Of a stretch of 5,996 nucleotides of DNA, positions 1 through 5,789 are shown one piece after another. The notes under the pieces were generated by a model, which did no database searches, was not told where the DNA came from, and saw only the letters and a program-made list of their open reading frames with translations. A program made the translations under genes and the position numbers. Source of the stretch: an uncultured Bacteroidales bacterium (GTDB taxonomy: Bacteria; Bacteroidota; Bacteroidia; Bacteroidales; F082); contig CAMKAR010000142.1 in assembly GCA_946410535.1 (NCBI GenBank), forward strand, positions 1 to 5,996. The letters are read 5' to 3'. How positions within the stretch are numbered: the first letter of the stretch is position 1; every line of letters begins with the position of its first letter.

Positions 1-1263
1 AACAAGGACTTCGCCATCCTCTACCGCACCAACGCCCAGAGCCGCTCCATGGAAGAGGCTTTGCGCAAACAAAACATACCTTATAAAATATATGGCGGCC
101 TCTCGTTCTACGACCGCAAGGAAATCAAGGACCTGCTGGCCTACTTCCGCGTCGTCATCAACCCCGAGGACGAGCAGGCATTGCTGCGCATCGTCAACTA
201 CCCCGCCCGTGGCATCGGCAAGACCAGCATCGAGCGTATGATGGTCACCGCCAACGAAAACCGAAGCAGCATTTGGAAATGTTTGGAAAGCAACATTTTC
301 CCACAAGACTTCAACATGGGCACGGTCAACAAGTTCCGCGACTTCATGGTGATGATCAAGAGCTTCCAAAGCCTGCAAGCCAAGATGAACGCCTTCGAGC
401 TGGCCAAACACATCACCAACACGATAGGGTTAATCAAGGTCTTGAAGGAAGACGACTCGCCCGAGGGCGTTTCGAGGGTCGAGAATGTGGAGGAACTGCT
501 CAACGCCATCATGGAGTTCAGTGACCGACAGGTGGACGAGACCACCGGCGAGACCGCCCGCGTCGACTTGGTGCAGTTCATGGAAGACGTGGCCCTGCTC
601 ACCGACGCCGAGATGAAGAAAGACGACGGCAACGACGACTTCGTCAGCCTGATGACCATCCACGCGGCCAAGGGCCTGGAGTTTCCCTATGTCTACGTCG
701 TCGGCATGGAAGAGAACCTCTTCCCCGGCATCCTCAGCCTCAGCACCCGCGAGGAGCTGGAAGAGGAACGCCGTTTGTTCTACGTGGCCGTCACCCGCGC
801 CATGACCAAATTGACTTTGAGCTACGCCGAGCAGCGCTACCGTTACGGCAACCTCACCCTCAGCGAGCGCTCGAGATTCGTCGACGAGATTGACCCAAGT
901 CTCATCGAACAGACACAAAAGGCCTCGTTCAGAGGCACTTCACAAATAGGCGGACACAGCCCCTTTGGCGGGCGAACCTTTGGCAGACCCATCACCGAGC
1001 CACAGCAACACGGTTTCCGCAAAATCGAGAACACACCGACCAACAGGCCAAACGCAAGCCAAACGCCCATTCCACAAGACCTCCAGCCTTCCAATCCCGA
1101 CCTTTTGCAAGAAGGAATGCGCGTGATGCACGCCAAGTTTGGCGCAGGCACCATCGTCAGCATCGAAGGCGCGGGAGCCAACAAGAAGGCTTCCGTCAAC
1201 TTCGACAACGGCGGCGTTAAGATGCTGATGCTGAAATTTGCGAAACTGGCGATATTGAAATAA
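1..1263 (+). CDS. uvrD: UvrD/PcrA-type ATP-dependent DNA helicase, C-terminal part (5' end outside window)
   Basis: Superfamily 1A 3'-5' DNA helicase of the UvrD/PcrA/Rep family, which unwinds DNA in repair and removes proteins from DNA. The reading frame is open from base 1, so only the last 420 residues are present. The Walker A and B ATPase motifs must lie upstream. Visible, numbered from the window edge: motif IV AILYRTNAQSR (residues 5-15), the GGLSFYDRKEIKD segment (32-44) typical of the 2A/2B junction, motif V LMTIHAAKGLEF (217-228) and motif VI EEERRLFYVAVTRA (254-267) with the arginine that contacts ATP. A proline/glutamine/asparagine-rich linker (about 306-366) leads to a C-terminal domain (about 369-420, containing HAKFGAGTIVSIEG) of the Tudor-like type found at the end of PcrA/UvrD, where in characterised homologues it binds RNA polymerase. 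That suggests a transcription-coupled role by homology. The stop is TAA at 1261. Motifs do not separate UvrD from PcrA naming. Confidence 0.95.
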   Translation, partial: NKDFAILYRTNAQSRSMEEALRKQNIPYKIYGGLSFYDRKEIKDLLAYFRVVINPEDEQALLRIVNYPARGIGKTSIERMMVTANENRSSIWKCLESNIFPQDFNMGTVNKFRDFMVMIKSFQSLQAKMNAFELAKHITNTIGLIKVLKEDDSPEGVSRVENVEELLNAIMEFSDRQVDETTGETARVDLVQFMEDVALLTDAEMKKDDGNDDFVSLMTIHAAKGLEFPYVYVVGMEENLFPGILSLSTREELEEERRLFYVAVTRAMTKLTLSYAEQRYRYGNLTLSERSRFVDEIDPSLIEQTQKASFRGTSQIGGHSPFGGRTFGRPITEPQQHGFRKIENTPTNRPNASQTPIPQDLQPSNPDLLQEGMRVMHAKFGAGTIVSIEGAGANKKASVNFDNGGVKMLMLKFAKLAILK

Positions 1264-1270
1264 TAATTCG

Positions 1271-1278
1271 TATCTTTG
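1271..1278 (+). promoter_or_regulatory. Bacteroidota -7 promoter box TATCTTTG for the DUF4290 gene
   Basis: TATCTTTG is an exact match to the Bacteroidota sigma-ABfr -7 consensus TAnnTTTG. It lies 7 bases after the helicase stop codon and 18 bases before the ATG at 1297. Transcription should begin a few bases downstream of the box, giving a leader of only about 10-14 bases. No good -33 TTTG exists at the usual 19-21 base spacing; the nearest is a weak CTGG at 1246-1249 inside the helicase coding sequence. The box separates DUF4290-murA transcription from the helicase gene, although read-through remains possible because there is no terminator between them. Confidence 0.7.
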
Positions 1279-1296
1279 CGCCCAAATTTCAACAGA

Positions 1297-2007
1297 ATGG
1301 AAAGAATCGGATTGACTTACAATACGGAAAAAGAGCGGATCGTCATCTCGGAATACGGACGTTGCATTCAGGAAATGATCAAGAAACTTCCTGAGATTGA
1401 GGATCGTGCGCAACGCACCGAGGCGGCACGATACATCATCAGCGTGATGGTGCAGATGAACCCGCAAGTGAAAGAATCGAGCGACTACGAACACAAGCTC
1501 TGGGACCACCTCTTCATGATTTCGGGCTACGACCTCGACATCGACAGCCCCTATGCGCCTCCCACTCCCGCCGCACAAAAAAGCAGACCTCAGCATATTG
1601 GATATCAGAACAATAAAATAAAATACGGTCACTACGGACAATATATCGTCAAGATGATTGAGGCCGCCTCAAAAGAAGAGAACGACGAAGTGCGCGAAGC
1701 CTTAGCCTACTCCATTGCCAACCAGATGAAACGCAACTACCTGGAATGGAACAAGAGCGTCGTCAACGACCAAGTCATCTTCGACGACTTGAAAGAGATC
1801 TCGCATGGCCGCCTTGTCATCACCGACGAGTCGAAGCTGGGCGCCACTGGCGAGATACTCGGCAAAAAGCAACAACAAGCCAAGCAACAACAGCAACAGG
1901 CCCAAGGCAAGAAGAAGAAAAAGAAAGTGCCGAACCTGAAGGCCAACATGAACAACCCGAACAACCCGGCATATAAGCTGAGGATGCAACAGTTGGGGAA
2001 ACTTTAA
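1297..2007 (+). CDS. DUF4290 family protein with Lys/Gln-rich C-terminal tail
   Basis: 236-residue protein recognised as DUF4290, a Bacteroidota-restricted family of unknown function. The ATG at 1297 is chosen over an in-frame TTG at 1276 because that TTG lies inside the promoter box; the ATG also gives the family-like N-terminus MERIGLTYNTEKERIVISEYGR. Residues 1-85 and about 110-185 look predominantly helical and charged, joined by a proline-rich stretch (SPYAPPTPAA, about 84-93). No signal peptide or membrane segment is visible, so the protein should be cytoplasmic. Residues about 190-210 are a low-complexity run of K and Q (AAG and CAA/CAG codons at 1863-1926), followed by an asparagine/proline-rich basic end. 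The tail could bind nucleic acid or other anionic partners, but that is inference from charge only. It sits 81 bases upstream of murA in the same direction, an arrangement I recall from other Bacteroidales, which hints at a link to the cell envelope or cell cycle. Confidence 0.85.
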   Translation: MERIGLTYNTEKERIVISEYGRCIQEMIKKLPEIEDRAQRTEAARYIISVMVQMNPQVKESSDYEHKLWDHLFMISGYDLDIDSPYAPPTPAAQKSRPQHIGYQNNKIKYGHYGQYIVKMIEAASKEENDEVREALAYSIANQMKRNYLEWNKSVVNDQVIFDDLKEISHGRLVITDESKLGATGEILGKKQQQAKQQQQQAQGKKKKKKVPNLKANMNNPNNPAYKLRMQQLGKL

Positions 2008-2010
2008 TCT

Positions 2011-2079
2011 GACACGAGACTGCGAGACGCGAGACACGAGACCATCGACTCGCGTCCCGAAGTCCCTAAGTCCCGAGTC
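2011..2079 (+). repeat. Heptad-phased short-repeat spacer with two competing hairpins, between DUF4290 and murA
   Basis: The first half carries CGAGAC four times (starts 2015, 2023, 2030, 2037; spacing 8, 7, 7). The second half carries GTCCC three times (starts 2054, 2062, 2070; spacing 8, 8). A perfect 8-bp inverted repeat, GACGCGAG (2026-2033) with CTCGCGTC (2049-2056), can form a GC-rich stem with a 15-base loop. A second stem, GACTCG (2047-2052) with CGAGTC (2074-2079), shares bases with the first, so both cannot form fully at once. No T-tract follows; the A-rich murA leader (ATAAAAAA) comes next, so this is not a standard terminator. It may be a slippage-born repeat, a dispersed element or an RNA switch; the sequence alone does not decide. 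Confidence 0.6.
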
Positions 2080-2088
2080 AATAAAAAA

Positions 2089-3387
2089 ATGGCATCACTG
2101 AAGATACACGGCGGCTGCAAGCTGCAAGGCGAAATCATCCCGCAAGGCGCGAAAAACGAGGCCATGCAAATCCTCTGTGCCTGCCTGCTCACCGACGAGA
2201 AAGTCACCATACACAACCTGCCCGACATCTTGGACATCAACAACCTGATTGCCCTTCTGGAAGGCATGGGCGTGACGATTGAGCGTCCCACGCGCCACGA
2301 CATCATCTTGCAAGCCAAGTCGGTCAACTTCAGCTATTTCGACGAAGAAGCCTACCAAAGCACCGCCTCGAAGCTGCGCGGCAGCGTGATGATGACCGGC
2401 CCCATGCTGGCCCGTTTCGGCAAGGCCTTCATGCCCAAGCCCGGTGGCGACAAAATCGGGCGTCGTCGTCTCGACACCCACGTCATCGGATTGCAGAAAC
2501 TCGGCGCCATCTTCGACTTCGACACCTATAAGGTCGGCGTGCAGAAAGGCGGACTGAAAGGCTGCTACATGCTCCTCGACGAAGCCTCTGTGACCGGCAC
2601 GGCCAACATCGTGATGGCCGCAGTGATGGCCCAAGGCACCACGACGATTTTCAACGCCGCCTGCGAGCCTTACCTCGTTCAGCTCTGCACCATGCTCAAC
2701 AGCATGGGTGCCGACATCAAAGGCGTTGGTTCCAACCTCTTGACCATCAACGGCGTAACAAAACTACACGGCACCGAACACACCCTTTTGGCCGACATGA
2801 TCGAGGTGGGCAGCTTCATCGGCATGGCCGCCATGACAGGCAGCGAAATTACCATCAAGGACGCAGGCATCGACCAGTTGGGCATCATCCCCGACGTATT
2901 CCGCAAGCTCGGCATCCAAATGGACTTCCGTGGCGACGACATCTTCATTCCAGCGCAGGAGCACTACGAGGTGCAGACCTTCATGGACGGCAGCATCCTC
3001 ACCGTGGCCGACGCGCCCTGGCCCGGCTTCACCCCCGACCTCATCAGCATCGTGCTCGTGGTGGCCACGCAAGCCAAAGGCACCGTGCTCATCCACCAAA
3101 AGATGTTCGAGAGCCGCCTGTTTTTCGTCGACAAGCTCATCGACATGGGCGCGCAGATCATCCTCTGTGACCCGCACCGCGCCAACGTCATCGGCCTCGA
3201 CCACAGCCATGCCCTTCGTGGCATCCGCATGGCCTCGCCCGACATCCGCGCTGGCGTCGCCCTTCTTATTGCCGCCCTTTCTGCCGACGGCGACAGCATT
3301 ATTGACAATAGCGACCAGATTGAGAGAGGCTATCAATATATCGACCAAAGACTGAACGCTTTGGGGGCGGTGATTGAAAGATTATAA
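2089..3387 (+). CDS. murA: UDP-N-acetylglucosamine 1-carboxyvinyltransferase (MurA), Asp active-site type
   Basis: Cytoplasmic enzyme that transfers enolpyruvate from phosphoenolpyruvate to UDP-N-acetylglucosamine, the first committed step of peptidoglycan synthesis. The 432-residue length fits the family (E. coli 419). Visible landmarks: K22-N23 in QGAKNEAMQIL; the active-site loop at about 105-130, with PKPGGDKIGRRR placing Asp121 where E. coli MurA has Cys115, and R126 equivalent to R120; D316 in GFTPDLIS, equivalent to catalytic D305; the DIRAG segment at 385-389; and R413 in IERGYQYID, equivalent to R397. The Cys-to-Asp change is the form that makes MurA insensitive to fosfomycin in mycobacteria and chlamydiae. 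The ATG at 2089 is preceded by AATAAAAAA, an A-rich leader typical of Bacteroidota, with no Shine-Dalgarno site. It is probably cotranscribed with DUF4290. No clear plus-strand terminator follows the stop. Confidence 0.97.
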   Translation: MASLKIHGGCKLQGEIIPQGAKNEAMQILCACLLTDEKVTIHNLPDILDINNLIALLEGMGVTIERPTRHDIILQAKSVNFSYFDEEAYQSTASKLRGSVMMTGPMLARFGKAFMPKPGGDKIGRRRLDTHVIGLQKLGAIFDFDTYKVGVQKGGLKGCYMLLDEASVTGTANIVMAAVMAQGTTTIFNAACEPYLVQLCTMLNSMGADIKGVGSNLLTINGVTKLHGTEHTLLADMIEVGSFIGMAAMTGSEITIKDAGIDQLGIIPDVFRKLGIQMDFRGDDIFIPAQEHYEVQTFMDGSILTVADAPWPGFTPDLISIVLVVATQAKGTVLIHQKMFESRLFFVDKLIDMGAQIILCDPHRANVIGLDHSHALRGIRMASPDIRAGVALLIAALSADGDSIIDNSDQIERGYQYIDQRLNALGAVIERL

Positions 3388-3510
3388 GCCTATAATTGCC
3401 GAAAAACGGACATTTTAATACTTATTGTGATGATTTACAGAAAGATAGAGCTTTTTATAAAGAACTAGTTGGATTCTTCCTCAAAAAAAGCCCTTTTAAT
3501 CACTGGTGCA
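3388..3510. other. AT-rich intergenic stretch downstream of murA, no gene seen
   Basis: This stretch is markedly AT-rich compared with the flanking genes. A weak 3-bp hairpin (CCG AAAAA CGG, 3399-3409) followed by CATTTT is the only candidate plus-strand termination signal after murA, and it is poor. No promoter box matching TAnnTTTG was seen on either strand. A frame opening at TTG 3396 runs into the repeat-like DNA to the right and is not credible as a gene. Confidence 0.5.
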
Positions 3511-3643
3511 AGGCAGGTTGGAAACGTAGGTCAGCGACCTACGGCAGCACCCCGACAGGCACACGGACTCAAACCCGCCACAAAGTCCCGTAAGGACGAC
3601 ACATCCCATAAGCAGGCGACGTGAGTCCCTGCGACAAAAAAAC
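3511..3643. repeat. GC-rich intergenic repeat-like element with hairpins
   Basis: Composition changes abruptly from the AT-rich stretch to its left. It contains a perfect 8-bp hairpin with a 3-base loop (CGTAGGTC 3525-3532, loop AGC, GACCTACG 3536-3543), a small GTCC/GGAC stem (3585-3588 with 3594-3597, centred on CCCGTAAGG) and a GCAGG/CCTGC pair (3612-3616 with 3628-3632). From memory, the cores GTCCCGTAAGGACGAC and CGTAGGTCAGCGACCTACG resemble dispersed, non-coding repeats common between genes of Bacteroidota. Only one copy lies in this window, so its repeat nature is an inference. Confidence 0.45.
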
Positions 3644-3679
3644 ATAGAGACGCGCCCAAAAAACGAAGCGCGTCTCTAT
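3636..3679 (-). terminator. Strong Rho-independent terminator of the minus-strand envelope operon
   Basis: Perfect 12-bp inverted repeat ATAGAGACGCGC (3644-3655) with GCGCGTCTCTAT (3668-3679), loop of 12 bases. Read on the minus strand, the stem is followed after one base by seven Ts (A7 at 3636-3642 on the plus strand). It begins 33 bases beyond the stop codon of the lipoprotein gene. On the plus strand there is no T-tract after the stem, so it probably serves only the minus-strand transcript. Confidence 0.9.
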
Positions 3680-3712
3680 CATAAATTCCATCTCCCGTGT
3701 TGCCACAAGGAA

Positions 3713-5302
3713 TTAATTCGCGGCGAGGCCAACCAAGCGCACAGACTGACCGCTGGCGCGGTTGTAGTAGACGTTCGTGGTGAGGCTGCCGCTGTTGAAG
3801 AACACGCTGTACGCGTCGTTTCCGGGGCTGGACGAAGCCGAAAAGTAGTAGCCGCTCTTGCCCACTTTGTCGACCCAATTATCGAGGCGGTAGCCAGCGG
3901 CAGGCAGGAAGACGGCGCCGTTGGCCTCAAGCACATTCGTCCAGTCGGCGGCTGTGATGGTGTTGCCGGTGAAGTCTGCACCACTGCTGTTCGTGTTGCC
4001 CAAAGCGTAGGTCGTGGCCGTCCAGTTGTCGGGCAAGAGGATGACACCGGTCACGCCGTTCACATTGGCCTTGGCATAGCGGATGCCAGACATTGTGCTG
4101 CGGGTGTTGAAGACATAGTTCCATTCGGGCTGGGTCAGGGTGCGCCAGCCGCTGTTCTCCCTGTTGCCGCCGTTGCTTATCGCGTTGTAGCCCCAGTCGG
4201 CCTGGCCGCTCTGGTCATAGAGGTTATACGCCGCATCGCCGTAGGCATAATAGTTGATGTAGATCTGGCTGGTGCTCCAAGGCTGGTAGCAGTTGGCGCC
4301 GTGGTTGTAGCCGCTTGTGCCATATCCAAATAAATCAATCCAAGCAGATTGTGTTGGGCGGTCGGCAGCAGCTGTTGTGTTTCCTGCGGCATTTCCAATA
4401 TAATCATACTGGTTCTCCGCAAATCTCCAAGTGCCAGTAGAGGCTTGGTATTGCAGGTTGCCTTGCGAGAAATAGACGCGGTCGCCATTGGCGTTTATCG
4501 TGAACAGGCCGTCGAGGGCGCCTTCGAGAGTCACTGTCAAGGCGATGCCTTCGTTCAGGTAGTCGTTGGGGGTGATGGCGGGAATGGCAGGACGCGTACC
4601 TACATAATATCCGTCTTCGGTATAGACAGAGCCTTCGTTGCCTTTCGCCAAAGCCGACTGAGGCAGCAAAATAGCCCAACGCTCACCGCTTTCTCCCGAC
4701 AACTTGACAAGCCCATCATCTACTTGACTGTAGGCAAAGGCGGTGGTCGAGAAGTCGACCGTTACCTTGTTGTTCAAGCCCAAAATGCAGGTCGGGGCAG
4801 ACGACAAGGTCTTGACGTCAAACTTCACCAAGGCGGCCTTGTTGAGGAAATAGGCCGTGTAGAGGCCCGCGCCCGTGAAGGTCTCGTTGGAGGTGGCAAA
4901 CGAAATCACGGGATAGCCGTTCGTTTGGTCGCTGATGTTCACCGAGCAGGCGGTGCTGCTGCCTGGGGTGAGGGTTTCCTCAGGCGTCTTGTTACCGAGG
5001 AAGAAGAAGTAGAGGGGTTCGCCCTCGGTGGGGTTGGTGAGGTTGCCCGCGAAGGTCGCGCCGTTGTGGGTCAGTGTGCCGACAAATTTCTGTCCGCTGG
5101 CCACATACACCACGTCGCCGTACTCGAAGGCGACCATACCGTTGTTGGGGTTCACATTTATCCTTGAGCCATCGTGAGCCTTCACGTCAAGGGTGATGGC
5201 AACAGTTCCATCAGCGTTTGAGGTGGGTTGTTCCTGTTTCTTGCATTGCGACAGGCCCAGAACAAGGGCGACTGCCGCCAAAACCATACTGATTTTCTTC
5301 AT
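3713..5302 (-). CDS. Two-domain surface lipoprotein: fimbrillin-like N-terminal half, FGE/lectin-like C-terminal half
   Basis: 529-residue exported lipoprotein of unknown function. Residues 1-20 form a type II signal peptide (MKKISMVLAAVALVLGLSQC) with lipobox LSQC and the lipidated Cys20. KKQEQ follows the cysteine, without the acidic stretch typical of the Bacteroidota surface-export signal, so surface display is uncertain. Residues about 31-265 look all-beta. The segment VAFEYGDVVYVASGQKFVGT (57-76) and LYFFFLGNK (97-105) resemble fimbrillin/Mfa-like families. Residues about 266-529 open with VYFSQGNLQYQASTGTWRFA (276-295) and contain GWRTLTQPEWNYVFNTR (385-401), ILLPDNW (421-427), FLPAAGYR (465-472) and a closing GQSVRLVGLAAN. 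This pattern belongs to Bacteroidota domains related to formylglycine-generating-enzyme/C-type-lectin folds, here probably a binding module, not an enzyme. It lies 12 bases downstream of the small repeat-protein gene and is followed by a strong terminator. Confidence 0.85.
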   Translation of the reverse strand: MKKISMVLAAVALVLGLSQCKKQEQPTSNADGTVAITLDVKAHDGSRINVNPNNGMVAFEYGDVVYVASGQKFVGTLTHNGATFAGNLTNPTEGEPLYFFFLGNKTPEETLTPGSSTACSVNISDQTNGYPVISFATSNETFTGAGLYTAYFLNKAALVKFDVKTLSSAPTCILGLNNKVTVDFSTTAFAYSQVDDGLVKLSGESGERWAILLPQSALAKGNEGSVYTEDGYYVGTRPAIPAITPNDYLNEGIALTVTLEGALDGLFTINANGDRVYFSQGNLQYQASTGTWRFAENQYDYIGNAAGNTTAAADRPTQSAWIDLFGYGTSGYNHGANCYQPWSTSQIYINYYAYGDAAYNLYDQSGQADWGYNAISNGGNRENSGWRTLTQPEWNYVFNTRSTMSGIRYAKANVNGVTGVILLPDNWTATTYALGNTNSSGADFTGNTITAADWTNVLEANGAVFLPAAGYRLDNWVDKVGKSGYYFSASSSPGNDAYSVFFNSGSLTTNVYYNRASGQSVRLVGLAAN

Positions 5303-5310
5303 TTTTCTGT

Positions 5311-5316
5311 CTCCTT
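5311..5316 (-). promoter_or_regulatory. Strong Shine-Dalgarno site AAGGAG overlapping the upstream stop codon
   Basis: Read on the minus strand, TAAGGAGACAGAAAATG joins the TAA stop of the 131-residue protein (5317-5315), an AAGGAG site (5316-5311) and, 8 bases on, the ATG of the lipoprotein (5302). It is a canonical SD at good spacing. This is notable because most Bacteroidota genes, including the other starts in this window, lack one. The overlap suggests translational coupling within one transcript. Confidence 0.75.
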
Positions 5317-5710
5317 ACTTGATTTGATTCTTTTTAACTTGTTGATTTTTCTTGTTTTGATGTTTTCTTTTCGCTGCGGCATAGCCCAAGCCTGCCGAAA
5401 GCAGGATGAGCATTCCGCTGCCTACAGGTACACCGTTGCCGAAGGTTTGGTGTGTGAAGTTGCCTTCGTGGTTGATTCCGAAAGTCTGGTGCGTAAAGGT
5501 GCCGTCGTAGTCGTTCCCGAAGGTCTGATGCGTGAAGGTTCCTTCCGTAGTGCCACGGTTGCCTCTCCCAAGCAGCCCTTGGCTGCCTCTACTATCGCCA
5601 GTCTCTTCGAACAAGCCTTGCCCCAACACGCCAAGCGGCAACGACATCGCCGCCGCCATCGCCAAGGAAAGCGCAACGGCCTTCACTCTCTTTTTGGTTT
5701 GCTTCTTCAT
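5315..5710 (-). CDS. Small secreted protein with three 13-residue THQTFG repeats and a C-terminal sorting-type tail
   Basis: 131 residues; I do not recognise a named family. Residues 1-30 form a signal peptide: basic MKKQTKKRVK, then a hydrophobic core, with likely cleavage at GVLG|QG. Residues 31-56 are a glycine-rich acidic/polar linker. Residues 57-95 are three tandem 13-residue repeats, each opening with G[TN]FTHQTFG followed by a variable four-residue end. The C-terminus is tripartite: a VPVGSG motif (94-99), a short hydrophobic segment MLILLSAGLGYAAA (100-113), then a lysine-rich tail KRKHQNKKNQQ. That layout resembles the PID-CTERM-like protein-sorting or membrane-anchor tails of small Bacteroidota exported proteins. 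The ATG at 5710 is the only start that gives the full signal peptide. No clear TAnnTTTG box or SD was found upstream. It is the first gene of a likely operon with the lipoprotein. Role unknown; an envelope-displayed repeat protein is the inference. Confidence 0.8.
   Translation of the reverse strand: MKKQTKKRVKAVALSLAMAAAMSLPLGVLGQGLFEETGDSRGSQGLLGRGNRGTTEGTFTHQTFGNDYDGTFTHQTFGINHEGNFTHQTFGNGVPVGSGMLILLSAGLGYAAAKRKHQNKKNQQVKKNQIK
5426..5542 (-). repeat. Three 39-bp in-frame tandem repeats encoding G[TN]FTHQTFG units
   Basis: On the minus strand the units occupy 5542-5504, 5503-5465 and 5464-5426, residues 57-69, 70-82 and 83-95. The nine-residue core is identical between units 1 and 2 and differs in one residue (T to N) in unit 3. 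At DNA level the cores of units 1 and 2 differ at five bases, all at third codon positions and all silent. Unit 3 differs from each of the others at six bases, five of them silent. Confidence 0.85.
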
Positions 5711-5734
5711 AAGCGAAAGATTTAGCTTAATACT

Positions 5735-5768
5735 GGATTTGGATTTAAAGATTTAAGATTTAGGATTT
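5735..5768. repeat. AT-rich heptamer-like tract of [AG]GATTT(A) units
   Basis: Five consecutive units read GGATTT, GGATTTAA, AGATTTA, AGATTTA and GGATTT on the plus strand (starts 5735, 5741, 5749, 5756, 5763). A further AGATTTA sits at 5718-5724. The tract lies just upstream of the start of the minus-strand envelope operon, where its promoter should be, but no TAnnTTTG box is clear within it. Replication slippage is the simplest origin. Confidence 0.6.
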
Positions 5769-5789
5769 CAGGGCCTCGCCCCCATACGC

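Noticed and set aside
430..918. 162-codon minus-strand frame opposite the helicase gene
   Set aside because: It lies opposite the conserved helicase motifs V and VI and has the composition of an antisense shadow.
1276..1296. Upstream TTG start for DUF4290
   Set aside because: The TTG overlaps the promoter -7 box and would lie upstream of or at the transcription start; the ATG at 1297 gives a natural N-terminus.
1863..1926. CAA/CAG and AAG-rich run in DUF4290 as a microsatellite or frameshift site
   Set aside because: The frame continues cleanly to a family-like end after it, so it is treated as a low-complexity tail of the protein. I see no evidence of slippage.
3481..3500. A7/T4 stretch as a murA terminator
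   Set aside because: It has only a weak AT stem with a tiny loop and no GC-rich stem ahead of a T-tract.
3396..3593. 65-codon plus-strand frame after murA
   Set aside because: It starts with TTG and has no promoter or ribosome signal. It crosses an abrupt composition change into hairpin-rich repeat-like DNA, and the protein is featureless.
4349..5167. 272-codon plus-strand frame opposite the lipoprotein gene
   Set aside because: The lipoprotein frame has a signal peptide, lipobox, SD site, terminator and recognisable domains. The opposite frame is a by-product of its codon usage, with a low-complexity V/G/R-rich product.
5426..5542. CRISPR-like array
   Set aside because: The 39-base units are in frame, contiguous, differ at third positions and have no unique spacers. 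They encode a peptide repeat.
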